Origin: Thermoplasmata archaeon
GTDB taxonomy: Archaea > Thermoplasmatota > Thermoplasmata > Lutacidiplasmatales > UBA184
Reading direction: 5' to 3'
NCBI GenBank assembly: GCA_022750055.1
Contig: JAKIWL010000002.1
Coordinates: forward strand, 209,042 to 273,041
Length of the DNA: 64,000 nucleotides
The notes beneath the pieces are model-generated. The model made no database searches and had not been told where the DNA came from. It saw only the letters and a list, made by a program, of their open reading frames with translations. Both the position numbers and the translations under genes were made by a program. Numbering within the stretch: position 1 is the stretch's first letter; each line of letters begins with the position of its first letter. This document shows, one piece after another, positions 10,801 to 17,289 of this stretch.

Positions 10801-11492
10801 CCCTCGGAACCGCCCCCTCGAACTCGAGTGCCAGCGGGGCGTTCTCGGTTCGCGTTCCGGCGGGAACGCCGGTGGTGCACGCGCCGATCCTGCTCATCGC
10901 TGACCTCGCCGGGACCACCCAAAAGGTCGGCCGGTCGGTCCTCCCAGCTCCGGTCTCGATCCAGCCGAGGGCGGGGATCGCCCTCGGTCGGTCGGCGAGC
11001 ATCGACCTCGCGGTCACCCCGACGAGAGTGACGATCCCGCTCTTCGCTCACAACACCGGTAACTTCGTCGAGTCGGTCCGCGTGTCGGTCGTCGACGGGG
11101 CTGCCCTCGCCCAGCAGGGATGGACGAGCCTCGTCCAATCGGCCAGCGCGGCCATCACCGGGCCGCTGTCGATCGCGGTCGCCGGGAATACTTCGGTCTC
11201 GATCGTACTGAACGCTTCCCTCGGCCACGCGATCCCTCCCGGTTCGGTCACGGTGGAGGCGAACGTCCTCAACCAGACCGGGGGGGCCGCCTCGTCGTTG
11301 CTGACCGTCACGATCCCGGTCGTCTCGATCGCGGTGAACGGTTCCTCGATCATCGTGACCGGTCCGAACCTCGGGTCGCCGTCGGCGACACCGGACTGGC
11401 TCGTCCCGCTCCTCTCGTTCGTGCCGGCGATGGCGTTCGTCGTCTTGCTCCTAGCCCAGCGATGGTACTCGACGCGGCGGTGGGTGCGGTGA
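4899..11492 (+). CDS. aglB: Giant AglB/STT3 oligosaccharyltransferase with carboxypeptidase-like repeat tail
   Basis: Membrane oligosaccharyltransferase that transfers a lipid-linked glycan to Asn in Asn-X-Ser/Thr. Residues 1 to about 500 are multi-spanning membrane sequence, with GGSDSFYHWR in the first external loop supplying acidic metal ligands. The acceptor-site motif WWDYG lies at about residue 578 in SWWDYGFQTIAEG. From about residue 905 the protein departs from the family: roughly 1250 residues of repeated carboxypeptidase-regulatory/Ig-like units (patterns such as NSSGRYRIADLGPGNYTV), ending in one transmembrane helix (LVPLLSFVPAMAFVVLLL) and a short basic cytoplasmic tail. The extension carries about 40 NxS/T sequons. 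Ordinary AglB proteins are roughly 850-1000 residues. The frame is intact throughout. The next gene overlaps its stop. Confidence 0.92.
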   Translation: MESRSDGWWSRHGWTVLVLAAAFSITFLIRTLWNLPLFEQYGTTYYFAGGSDSFYHWRVSDYILLNHANLVHDPLLKYPAGAINPREPLFDWMNAVFGLLFAPLFGGSAMSAGMFSLEVAPPLWAALSVVPIYLVGKEVSSRRMGLIAALIWPFLVANIDSSTFGYANYLSFYTFFILVMIYSYLRTIRAAGTRRWVTSYRHPRDILRGLRDFLYYEKAAVKWAVFTGVSFSAVVLTWQGYTFLVALVIVFVIVQMVVERVRRIDSLGLYLTTWIVGLVGFPISFPYYFAQGDYHIWFLEPVLIYFGALLILLPFLLLRDQPWVISIPVLVLTSAGALGALVVAAPAQFADILSGQGYFVKTLIYSTVAEAQAPSIDSLIVGYGVVTFFFAFAGVGFVVFQMVRGRFERRHLLFLLLGLISIYLPISAAKFFYIGSAAFSLLPAEALTRVLDIGGYPTLRRNVVSLSDRRSQLSALRRSFKARHVLVFLLVLAIIVPNVWYGIDAGIPYNSKSGYDSQVYNALPPALRVSPTNASSYYFGAAGSSLDTPSQYDEAGYDWLATQDTNLPEPQRPALVSWWDYGFQTIAEGHHPSVADNFQNGIDPSGNFLLSQNESEAIGVLATTLLSAEAQATGQPYLPAGLNAVLAGDGVNLAALHPLLANASADLPLVEAHPERYVAVNPATITADNAMYDAVSYFLASTLPLSRVAQVYNDIQAYTGWSIRYPMVDSRLIPFSGQNTGIFYAPADLTGRVIGPGGEPTSYYTVSVVGSDGNSYPAGTLPAGVTAVTYNINNTPAFYNTMIYHTYFGYSAQEVGQAAGVPWLSQSQQEQTDPLQPGWMLQHFQVVYRTAYACPQPNQTAGSSCFRATNVPTAQHIQSKEKGSSDLSLGSYFQGGEAILQYYPGVPTVGNVVLPNGRAVPDARVTAYDGWGVPHMTTLTGSDGAYSLILPPGRDTINVSTGSLNLITQAGATHLATFNVTVPSAYGLSDSAPTMVQPLVIQPATVEGFLSWSASNSSSGSPSPVVGATVVLWGHNLSRLAGITDASGSFGLRNVPPGIYNVSIVYRSSNFTESTATALPGKNVNETLSLSEGEVRGTVKDSAGRVATGVLVTVSGALGVIATGSTNSSGRYRIADLGPGNYTVVASTQSPRQGSLSQALNLATPGANKTLNFTIVPVGPVSVEVLRDGTPVSGTPVRFTQWLPPVVSVGPTNNSTAAHVTQQKANSTVVLTNADGVAAELLPAGNYSVYALGYNGSGYFAGYWSGPIGPGLPDPPPISVYPASELFGSVTGTVNASVSVPIEVAAYNHLGKVVWAFANSSGRYALWLPNGEYSVLAFSPNPNQAVLAKAVVSGTTRLDLVTTPTSLATTVVTDNATGRPILGASVNFTLESNGATVAATSDSHGNASAVLPSVPPPSSRGAPPVYCINVTATGYLGSSRCGVAAGTLPTGSAVRLVGAPVQVTILLMGLPGGASVHVNLTATSPGARTLRTNGSSPIAVSISPGSYSVTAWAPGSPTGFYFPVAATSFTVAPGAIPSSVTVRLTDQVESHGTLTVPAGASAPRAQVEFVSPVMNETVSYGALVNGFYLAPGSYEFIATVPGPQANQGWIAFGTVSLSLTGTLSTAFHLTGASVSFEGSVNLPTITPLTASAVVAFVSPSGFDFPAFVSSGSYNATLPANVTYTPFLNVTAPVVRNNVSVVEALSVPRGQVCAVRPVGTSCDITLVGREVNLTLDGLLSVANSPALVPGSVLLEGPAPTMLLTRLVTSANGSFSVSLSPGVYTVYANSTGGTYAQLSSVSLVFGNSEPLSLTLRPAWTAALTVLPPAGQTVGPVRLSIQTAAGADLVLPDVSLGAPLSVPLPVGTYLATASASSSPYGVPTNATASITFNLFSGNVGLSLALTEQIVRAVVLSITLPTNLTQSILLPPSGGTVSLGFSVHNTGNIPVSVTVIGNPSTWNFTITPSNFTLGTAPSNSSASGAFSVRVPAGTPVVHAPILLIADLAGTTQKVGRSVLPAPVSIQPRAGIALGRSASIDLAVTPTRVTIPLFAHNTGNFVESVRVSVVDGAALAQQGWTSLVQSASAAITGPLSIAVAGNTSVSIVLNASLGHAIPPGSVTVEANVLNQTGGAASSLLTVTIPVVSIAVNGSSIIVTGPNLGSPSATPDWLVPLLSFVPAMAFVVLLLAQRWYSTRRWVR

Positions 11493-12316
11493 GACCCGAG
11501 CGCCCTGCCGTTCGGTTCCCGGCCTTCGCACTCGCCCTAGCGGTCGGCCTTCTCCTAGCGGGGCTGGGCGTGAGCGCGCTCGCTCCGTGGGCGCACGCGG
11601 CGAGCCCGGCCGTCACCGGCTCCATCAGCGGTCCGAGCGACGTCGGGGAATCGCTGACCGCGAACTACACGGTGCACGCGAGCGGCGGGCCCGCCGAGGC
11701 TCCGAACGGCACCACGGTCGGGTCGCTCGTCTATAACGCGACCCTGACCGGTGCCAACACCACCGGCGGCTCGATCACCCCGGCGAGCGGCGTCCTTTCG
11801 AATGGCTCGGCCAAGCTCACGTTGATCGCGCCCAAGGCGGCGGGGTCGCTGACGATCTCGGTCGTCGTCACCTCGAGCTATCAGAAGGTCAACCGGTCGA
11901 ACAACCTAAGCTACTCCGTCCATATCGTCCAACCGTTCCGGCTGAACGCAACCCTCATCCCGGCGACCGGGGTGACCATCGGCCCCCTCTCGCTGACGGT
12001 GACCCTCGACGGGACCCCGGTCGGCCGGATCCACGTTCCGGTGGTCACCTCCGGATCGACCTACCCGATCGCGTTCGCCTTCATCGACCTCACGATCTCG
12101 CCCGGGTGGCATACGTTCGCGATCTCCCTTGCCGCCGAGCACGGGCTCCTGACGTTTCCCGGCGGGGCCCAGCAGTACACGCAGTCGTTCTACGTGATTG
12201 GCCCCGCTCCGGACTACACGATCTGGTACGTCGCCGGCACGGTCGCATTCGTCGGGGCCCTCTTTATATGGTCGACCCGGGTGGCCGCGCGCCGTCGGGG
12301 CCGGGCGAAGAAGTGA
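11489..12316 (+). CDS. Secreted, C-terminally membrane-anchored protein of unknown function
   Basis: I choose the GTG at 11489, which overlaps the aglB stop (GTGA), rather than the long upstream frame in the ORF track. The 275-residue product starts with a basic stretch and a hydrophobic signal ([26 protein letters not shown]), followed by a Ser/Thr/Asn-rich external beta-type domain with several NxS/T sequons. It ends in one helix ([16 protein letters not shown]) and a basic RRRGRAKK tail. Orientation is therefore external domain with a short cytoplasmic tail, like the end of the AglB tail. Coupling to aglB suggests a partner or glycoprotein substrate, but I do not recognise the family. Confidence 0.75.
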   Translation: MRPERPAVRFPAFALALAVGLLLAGLGVSALAPWAHAASPAVTGSISGPSDVGESLTANYTVHASGGPAEAPNGTTVGSLVYNATLTGANTTGGSITPASGVLSNGSAKLTLIAPKAAGSLTISVVVTSSYQKVNRSNNLSYSVHIVQPFRLNATLIPATGVTIGPLSLTVTLDGTPVGRIHVPVVTSGSTYPIAFAFIDLTISPGWHTFAISLAAEHGLLTFPGGAQQYTQSFYVIGPAPDYTIWYVAGTVAFVGALFIWSTRVAARRRGRAKK

Positions 12317-12320
12317 GTCC

Positions 12321-12506
12321 GTGGCGCTTCCGACCGTTTCCGTAACCGACCTGCGCTGCACCTCCTGCGGACGCGCGATCGCCGGACGCGGCGCGACCCA
12401 TTTCGTTTGCCCGAGCTGCGGCGTGGCGATCCTCGGTCGATGTGCGCAGTGTCGCGATCAATCGGTGCTCTACCGATGCCCGAACTGCCATTTCGAAGGC
12501 CCCTGA
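12321..12506 (+). CDS. Small zinc-ribbon protein associated with translation
   Basis: A 61-residue protein read from GTG 12321, four bases after the previous stop. It has four CxxC knuckles: CTSC, CPSC, CAQC and CPNC. This matches the archaeal small zinc-finger family (the HVO_2753-like, DUF1610-type RNA-binding group) normally found directly upstream of elongation factor 1-beta, exactly as here. Length agrees with the family. The ORF track carries it only as the tail of a 102-residue frame. Confidence 0.85.
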   Translation: MALPTVSVTDLRCTSCGRAIAGRGATHFVCPSCGVAILGRCAQCRDQSVLYRCPNCHFEGP

Positions 12507-12519
12507 CCGAACGGACTCG

Positions 12520-12786
12520 ATGGGCGAGGTCGCGGTCCTGTTCCGCCTCATGCCCCGCGGCGTCGAGACGGACATGCGTAGGATGGCCGAGGGGGTCCGG
12601 GCGAGCATCCCTACGGGGGTCACCGTTCGTGGGATGCAGGTCCAGGACATCGCCTACGGCTTGAAGTCGCTCCTCGTGAGCGTCGTGATGTCCGACGTGG
12701 GCGGCCTCCTCCCGGCCGCCGAGGAGGCGCTCGCCAAGGTCTCCGGCGTCGAATCCGTCGAGGTCATGGAAGAGGGCCTCCTTTAG
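12520..12786 (+). CDS. ef1b: Translation elongation factor 1-beta
   Basis: Nucleotide-exchange factor that recharges EF-1 alpha with GTP. The start is ATG 12520, giving 88 residues beginning MGEVAVLFRLMPRGVETD and ending VSGVESVEVMEEGLL. This is the complete archaeal aEF1B, a single ferredoxin-like domain of about 90 residues. Conserved features are the QVQDIAYGLKSLLVSVVMSD core and the final VESVEV strand. It follows the zinc-ribbon gene by 13 bases, the standard archaeal pairing. The track entry begins upstream in a shadow. Confidence 0.93.
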   Translation: MGEVAVLFRLMPRGVETDMRRMAEGVRASIPTGVTVRGMQVQDIAYGLKSLLVSVVMSDVGGLLPAAEEALAKVSGVESVEVMEEGLL

Positions 12787-12849
12787 GCCGCCTCCCCTCG
12801 CCCGGAGAAAGGAGTTCGGAGGCGACCCAGCGCTCCGACCGGGAACACG

Positions 12850-13383
12850 TCAGTCGAGATTCCGTCGGAACCGTTCCCCGACCTCGTGGGCGAAGCCGTG
12901 TAGGTCGAACGCAAAGCCCGGCGCGGGTGCCACGACGAGGTCGAGACGGGGTCTTCGGATGCGCACGGCGAGTCGACGGGTTGGTTCGACATCCGGGTTC
13001 GGGACGCCGAGCGACTCGAACGTGGCGAGGGGTTCCTGATCCCCGTCACTGATCACCGCCACCACGTCACCGACCACGGTCTCGACGGTGTACGCGCTCC
13101 GCCGGGAGACCTGCCGGCGCCAGGCCCTCGCCCCCTCCGACTCGAGTGCGCGCGCCTCCTCCTCCCAGGGTCCAACGTAGTAGCCAGCGAACCGGGTGTA
13201 TTCGAGGGTCGCGTGGAGCGCGAGGGAGAGATAGCCGAGGAGGAATCCGAAGGTCAGCTCCCGGTTCGCGCTCACCACCAGCTGGGCGCGGCCGTCGAAG
13301 TTTTGGAGCGCGCGCCGAGCAGGAACGGGGACGATCTCGGTATTCGGGGGGATCGTCTGAAAGATAGGTTCCCCCGGCGACAT
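12850..13383 (-). CDS. Conserved-looking protein of unknown function
   Basis: A 177-residue soluble protein starting at ATG 13383, 22 bases downstream of the SDR gene and in the same direction, so probably its second cistron. It has alternating beta and charged segments (ELTFGFLLGYLSLALHATLEYTRF, TVVGDVVAVISDGD, RLAVRIRRPRLDLVVAPAPGFAFDL). I see no known motif, no cysteine pairs and no clear signal peptide. Codon use resembles its neighbours and the reading frame is clean, so I regard it as real but unassigned. Confidence 0.6.
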   Translation of the reverse strand: MSPGEPIFQTIPPNTEIVPVPARRALQNFDGRAQLVVSANRELTFGFLLGYLSLALHATLEYTRFAGYYVGPWEEEARALESEGARAWRRQVSRRSAYTVETVVGDVVAVISDGDQEPLATFESLGVPNPDVEPTRRLAVRIRRPRLDLVVAPAPGFAFDLHGFAHEVGERFRRNLD

Positions 13384-13405
13384 CTCAACGGGTCAGGGTG
13401 GACCC

Positions 13406-14275
13406 CTACTTCACCTTCGTTCGCCTCGGGGGAGGGCCAGCGCGGGCCGAGGGACCTGCCATCGCTCCGGAGAGGTCCATCAGCCCTGACCCGAGCCACT
13501 GCCCCCCGTCGACGGCCAGGACCTGGCCGGTGATGTAGCTCGATCGAGGACCGACCAGGAACGCGACCGCATCCGCGATCTCCTCCGGTGTCCCGAAGCG
13601 ACCCAGGGGAACCGTCCGCTCTACCGTTCGAACGACCTGCGGGCTGACCCAGAGCTGTCGGTCGGTCCCTTCGGTGTGGACGGGACCCGGGGCGACCGCG
13701 TTCACGCGGATACCGAAGGGGGCCCACTCGACGGCCAGGGTGCGGGTCAGCGAGACCACCCCGGCCTTCGCGGCGGCCGAATGGGCCGTTCCCGGGGCGG
13801 CGAGCCACGCGTAGGAGGCGACGATGTTGACGATGGCCGAGGCGGGGCCCTCCTTCAGCAGCGGGAACGTCGCCCGCGAGACCAGGAAGGTCCCGTCGAG
13901 AACGATCCCCACGACGGCCCGCCAACCGTTCGGAGTGAGCTGGGCCGTAGGTGCGACGAAGTTCCCCGCCGCGTTGTTCACGACCACGTCGAGGCGCCCG
14001 AACTCGTCGCGGATCCGCCCCACCAGCCGCTCGACCGACTTCTCGTCCCGTACTTCGGTCGGGACCGAAAGGGCCCGCGCGCCGGTCGCGTGGATCGCCG
14101 CAAGGCCCTGGCGCAGATGGCGCGGGTCCCGGCTGGCGATCGTGAGATCGTGACCCCCTCTTGCGAGGCGGAGCGCAATGGCGAGCCCGAGCCCCGTCCC
14201 GCCCCCCGTCACCAGCGCCACCGGGCGAGCTGAGCCCGCTCCCCTTCGCCCGCGGACCGCCTTTCGGAGAGGCAT
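13406..14275 (-). CDS. Short-chain dehydrogenase, 2,4-dienoyl-CoA reductase-like
   Basis: Rossmann-fold oxidoreductase, 289 residues, with the cofactor loop TGGGTGLGLAIA and the NNAAGN motif. The usual YxxxK is replaced by SAAAK, while a tyrosine lies upstream in IVASYAWLAAPG. That rearrangement, together with KAGVVSLTRTLAVEWAPFGIRVN and APGPVHTEG, is the pattern of the 2,4-dienoyl-CoA reductase branch of SDRs, which use NADPH to reduce dienoyl-CoA in beta-oxidation of unsaturated acyl chains. The C-terminal 30 residues are low-complexity. Other acyl-CoA genes in the window make this role credible; substrate is inferred. Confidence 0.82.
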   Translation of the reverse strand: MPLRKAVRGRRGAGSARPVALVTGGGTGLGLAIALRLARGGHDLTIASRDPRHLRQGLAAIHATGARALSVPTEVRDEKSVERLVGRIRDEFGRLDVVVNNAAGNFVAPTAQLTPNGWRAVVGIVLDGTFLVSRATFPLLKEGPASAIVNIVASYAWLAAPGTAHSAAAKAGVVSLTRTLAVEWAPFGIRVNAVAPGPVHTEGTDRQLWVSPQVVRTVERTVPLGRFGTPEEIADAVAFLVGPRSSYITGQVLAVDGGQWLGSGLMDLSGAMAGPSARAGPPPRRTKVK

Positions 14276-14444
14276 GGGCTAGCAAAGTGGCCGACGTAGA
14301 AATCGTCGGCGGTGGGGGCGCTCGACCATGCGGCTCCCCTCCGATGGCCCGTGGCCGACTTGACATGTACTGTCGTGAGTATCCTGACGGAGGTACCCGA
14401 TCAGCACTCGGTCGGGCCCTGCCTTCGGTCGCTGGAAACCTAGC

Positions 14445-14690
14445 ATGCTGATCGAGCGGGTGTTCGACATCGGGGGAGCCGTGTGCGTGGGCCTCGGAAT
14501 CTCGCTCGCCTACGGATTCGTCGCCACCGGGATGGCATATGACGAACTCGTCCTCTCGGGGGGACTCTCTGCTGGATTCGGCGTCCTCTTCCTCCGGGTC
14601 GGGAGGGCGGCCCGTCGTCACCGCCGCGAGCTTCTTCAGGTGGGACAGGAAGGGATCGGGTTCGGGGCAGGTGGGCCCCCGAAGCGCTGA
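14445..14690 (+). CDS. Small membrane protein
   Basis: An 81-residue frame with two hydrophobic segments (GGAVCVGLGISLAYGFVATGMA and LSGGLSAGFGVLFL) separated by a short acidic loop, then a basic tail (RAARRHRRE). Codon use is GC3-rich like the neighbours. It stands alone between a divergent SDR gene and tRNA-His. No family recognised; plausible but not proven as a gene. Confidence 0.5.
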   Translation: MLIERVFDIGGAVCVGLGISLAYGFVATGMAYDELVLSGGLSAGFGVLFLRVGRAARRHRRELLQVGQEGIGFGAGGPPKR

Positions 14691-14823
14691 CGGACGCCTC
14701 CGCGGCGATCCCGGGGTTCATGCCCCAGGGATCACGCTACGGGCCCTGGCGAGCCTCCTGGGAAGCGGTTCGCTCGACGGTTCGTCCGAAAGCTTTTCAT
14801 TCCCTCCGCGGTCCCGAGGGTGC

Positions 14824-14931
14824 GGCCGGGATGGGGTAGTTTGGCCTATCCTGGGGGACTGTGGATCCCTCGACCCGGGTTCAAAAGGAGACGGGGCCAA
14901 CCCCCGTCCCCAGAGAGTCTCGGTCCCGGCC
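14824..14931 (+). tRNA. trnH: tRNA-His (GUG), interrupted in the T loop
   Basis: The acceptor stem GCCGGGA (14825-14831) pairs perfectly with TCCCGGC (14924-14930). The extra 5' G at 14824 faces C at 14931, the G-1:C73 identity pair of tRNA-His. The anticodon arm GGGA-CTGTGGA-TCCT places GTG at 14861-14863. The D arm is present and CCA is not encoded. The T stem CCGGG (14875-14879) pairs with CTCGG (14919-14923, one G-U), but the T loop TTCAAA is separated from its 3' side by 32 extra bases. The 3' end abuts the stop codon of the opposite-strand HAD gene. Confidence 0.85.
14886..14917 (+). other. Putative 32-nt tRNA intron at position 59/60
   Basis: The insert splits the T loop between positions 59 and 60. 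Removing it restores TTCAAAT and a standard T arm. It contains a strong hairpin, GACGGGG with CCCCGTC around a CCAAC loop, as archaeal introns do. I could not fit a textbook bulge-helix-bulge, and the boundary can slide by one base. Confidence 0.65.
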
Positions 14932-15804
14932 CTACCGGCGGCGAGCGCGAGGCCGAGCAGGCGCGGCCCTCGCCGCTGGATCCGCCAGGACCTCGGGCAG
15001 CGCCGTGAGAGTGTAGTCCGCCCAGGCCGCTCCCCAACGTCGAAGGTCGTCCGGCGTGAGGGTCCAGCCGAGCAGGCTGGACGCCCGACCGATCGCAACC
15101 ACCCCTTCCGAGCCGTGGGCGACCTCCATGTCGAACCGTGAATCTCCGACGAGGAAGATCGGCGCCCCGGGGTATCGCCGGTGGAACTCCAAAAGATGCT
15201 CCCGCTTGGTCCCTTGCCCGGAACCGAGGACCTCCTCGAACCAGTATCGCAGCCCCTCCCGCTCGAGCATGAGGTCGGCCATCTCCCGTTCGGCGCCGGT
15301 CGAGACGGCCATCGTCCATCGTTCGGCCGAGAGTCGTTTCAGGAGTTTGGGCATCTCCGGGAAGATCCCGGCCACGGCGTAGGCTTCGGCGACCTTGCGT
15401 TGGTGAAATATCTTGGCGGTCTGGTTCCGAAGGTCGACCGGCGCGGCCGGGTAGAGCTGGGAGAGCTGCGCTTCGAAGGGCATCCCGGTGGTCGCCAGGT
15501 AGTGGAGCCTCCCCTCGGCCGCGGGGGTCCCGAACGCGCGGAAGAGAACGTCGGCCGCGACGTCGGCGATCAATCCGATGTCATCGAGGATCGTGCCATC
15601 GAGGTCGAACAGGACGAGCCCGCGCTCGATCGAACGGGGAGCGACCTCGGGTTCGTCCTGGATCACCGTGTGCGCCATCTCGGCGTACTGGCTGGTCGAG
15701 AGGCTCGGAGGGGTGGGGCCGGCCATGGGAAGATCCACCGGCGTGCGAGGGTCCTGCCCCTCGGGCGTCCCCGTCGACGGGTGGTTCGTCTTTGCCCTCG
15801 GCAC
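14932..15804 (-). CDS. HAD-superfamily phosphatase (phosphoglycolate phosphatase-like)
   Basis: Haloacid dehalogenase-type phosphohydrolase, 290 residues. Motif I is VLFDLDGTILDD near residue 65, motif II is AVSTG, motif III is the lysine in GTKREHL, and motif IV is LVGDSRFDMEVA. A helical cap lies between motifs I and II, as in phosphoglycolate phosphatases. The GTG at 15804 is supported by a TATA element 22-30 bases upstream, implying leaderless initiation; this keeps an unusual 60-residue Pro-rich N-terminal extension that otherwise might be dismissed (alternatives are ATGs before AGPTPP and AHTVIQ). The substrate cannot be told. The gene ends exactly at the tRNA-His end. Confidence 0.83.
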   Translation of the reverse strand: MPRAKTNHPSTGTPEGQDPRTPVDLPMAGPTPPSLSTSQYAEMAHTVIQDEPEVAPRSIERGLVLFDLDGTILDDIGLIADVAADVLFRAFGTPAAEGRLHYLATTGMPFEAQLSQLYPAAPVDLRNQTAKIFHQRKVAEAYAVAGIFPEMPKLLKRLSAERWTMAVSTGAEREMADLMLEREGLRYWFEEVLGSGQGTKREHLLEFHRRYPGAPIFLVGDSRFDMEVAHGSEGVVAIGRASSLLGWTLTPDDLRRWGAAWADYTLTALPEVLADPAARAAPARPRARRR

Positions 15805-15825
15805 GGTCCGCCGTGTCCCTGTCGC

Positions 15826-15834
15826 ACTTTAGTT
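15826..15834 (-). promoter_or_regulatory. TATA box of HAD gene
   Basis: Reads AACTAAAGT on the minus strand, 22-30 bases before GTG 15804. The spacing predicts transcription starting at the start codon. Confidence 0.5.
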
Positions 15835-15913
15835 CGCGCCTGTTGGGTCGCGACTCGGCTTCCCTTTCAAGTAGGGCCGTAGGCTGCCGCCCGCCGACGC
15901 AGGACGGGATTCC

Positions 15914-17230
15914 GTGCATCCGAGCGACGCGATTCGAGGTAGCAAGTCGAGCCTCTTGAAAGGGAGGCGGATCGTACTGGGGGTCTCCGGTTCGATCGCG
16001 GCGGTGGAGGTCCCGCGCATCGTCCGAGAGATCCTTCGCCACGGCGCGGAGGTTCGCATCGTCGCCAGCCCGGACGCCCTGAAGATCATCACGGAAGAGG
16101 CCTTGACCTTCGCCTCGGGACATCCGACCGTTCGAACGCTGACCGGTCAGGTCGAGCACGTCTCCCTCCTCGGCCCCGGAGAGGGCCGGGCCGACCTCCT
16201 GCTGATCGCTCCGGCGACCGCGAACACGATCTCGAAGGTCGCCCACGGGATCGACGACACTCCCGTCACCTCGTTCGCTTCGATCGCCCTCGGTGGCCGC
16301 GTGCCCATCTTGCTGGCCCCGGCGATGCACGCCCACATGTCCGAAAATCCCGCGATCCAGGAGAATCTCACCCGACTCCGGTCCTGGGGCGTGGAGGTGA
16401 TCGCGACGCAGACCGCCGAGGGCGAGGAGAAGCTGGCGGCTCCCGAAGACATCGCCGCCGCGGTGCTCCATCGACTGGCGCGGGGCCCCTGGGCCGGTCG
16501 TCCGGTCGTCGTCATCGGAGGCGCAAGCCGGGAACCGATCGACGAAGTCCGCTCGATCACGAACGAGAGCAGCGGCGAGACGGCCGTCGCCCTGGCGGTC
16601 CAGGCCCACTTTCGCGGCGCGGAGGTCGCCTTCTGGGCCGGAGGGTTGACGGTCCCGCTGCCGGCATTCCTCACGGTACAACGTTGGATCAGCGTCGGGG
16701 ACCTGCTGAAGCTGTCGAATCGGGAGTCCGCCCGATTGAATCACGCCGACGCGATCCTCGTCCCGGCGGCCCTGTCGGATTTCACCCTGCCAGCACGAGC
16801 CGGGAAGATCCCCTCGCGGGGGACACCGAGCCTCCACCTCGAGTTGAAGCCGAGCCCAAAGGTTCTGCGGCGCCTGCGCCAGCTCGCCCCCCCTCCGACC
16901 CTTCTGATCGGGTTCAAGTTGGAGGTCGGCCGCGACGAGGCGGGCCTCGCGCGTGCCGCCGGTGCCCTCCTCGAGGAAACGCAGCTCGACCTCGTTGTGG
17001 CCAACGACCGGGCTACGATCGGGCAGGCGCGCGCGACCTACCTGATGGTCGGGGCAAAGGGCGAACGACACTGGGTCTCGGGGTCGAAATTCGAGGCCGC
17101 CGGAAGGCTCTGGGACGACCTTGCGGCGTTGCTAGCCAACGCGGGAGCTCGCCCGAGTGGAGGCGCCCCGTCCCGCTCCCGGCCGCGGCATCGAAGCTCC
17201 GGGATCCGCCGTCGGAGCGCCCGCCGCTAG
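15914..17230 (+). CDS. coaBC: Bifunctional phosphopantothenoylcysteine decarboxylase/synthetase
   Basis: Carries out two steps of coenzyme A synthesis: CTP-dependent joining of cysteine to phosphopantothenate (CoaB) and FMN-dependent decarboxylation (CoaC). The N-terminal flavoprotein has LGVSGSIAAVEVPR, the catalytic histidine in GQVEHVSLL, and LLAPAMHAHMSENPAIQ, where the family's PAMN reads PAMH. The CoaB half begins near residue 190 with VVIGGASREPIDEVRSITNESSG and carries DAILVPAALSDF and the lysine of AGKIPS. It is 438 residues from GTG 15914. The last 35 residues are Arg/Pro-rich and not part of the fold. It precedes sucC and supplies the cofactor used by many genes here, but has its own transcription unit. 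Confidence 0.9.
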   Translation: MHPSDAIRGSKSSLLKGRRIVLGVSGSIAAVEVPRIVREILRHGAEVRIVASPDALKIITEEALTFASGHPTVRTLTGQVEHVSLLGPGEGRADLLLIAPATANTISKVAHGIDDTPVTSFASIALGGRVPILLAPAMHAHMSENPAIQENLTRLRSWGVEVIATQTAEGEEKLAAPEDIAAAVLHRLARGPWAGRPVVVIGGASREPIDEVRSITNESSGETAVALAVQAHFRGAEVAFWAGGLTVPLPAFLTVQRWISVGDLLKLSNRESARLNHADAILVPAALSDFTLPARAGKIPSRGTPSLHLELKPSPKVLRRLRQLAPPPTLLIGFKLEVGRDEAGLARAAGALLEETQLDLVVANDRATIGQARATYLMVGAKGERHWVSGSKFEAAGRLWDDLAALLANAGARPSGGAPSRSRPRHRSSGIRRRSARR

Positions 17231-17245
17231 TTCGCGCCCGCCCCC

Positions 17246-17254
17246 CTTTATAGG
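17246..17254 (+). promoter_or_regulatory. TATA box of sucCD operon
   Basis: CTTTATAGG stands out in a GC-rich gap, 36-44 bases before ATG 17290. It predicts a leader of about 10-15 bases. Confidence 0.7.
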
Positions 17255-17289
17255 CGGCCCGTTTCGGCGGCGGCCGGGGGTTCTTCTCG

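Noticed and set aside
7600-11400. Repetitive aglB tail considered as tandem DNA repeats or a mobile element
   Set aside because: Similarity is at the protein-fold level; no exact DNA repeats or terminal inverted repeats are visible.
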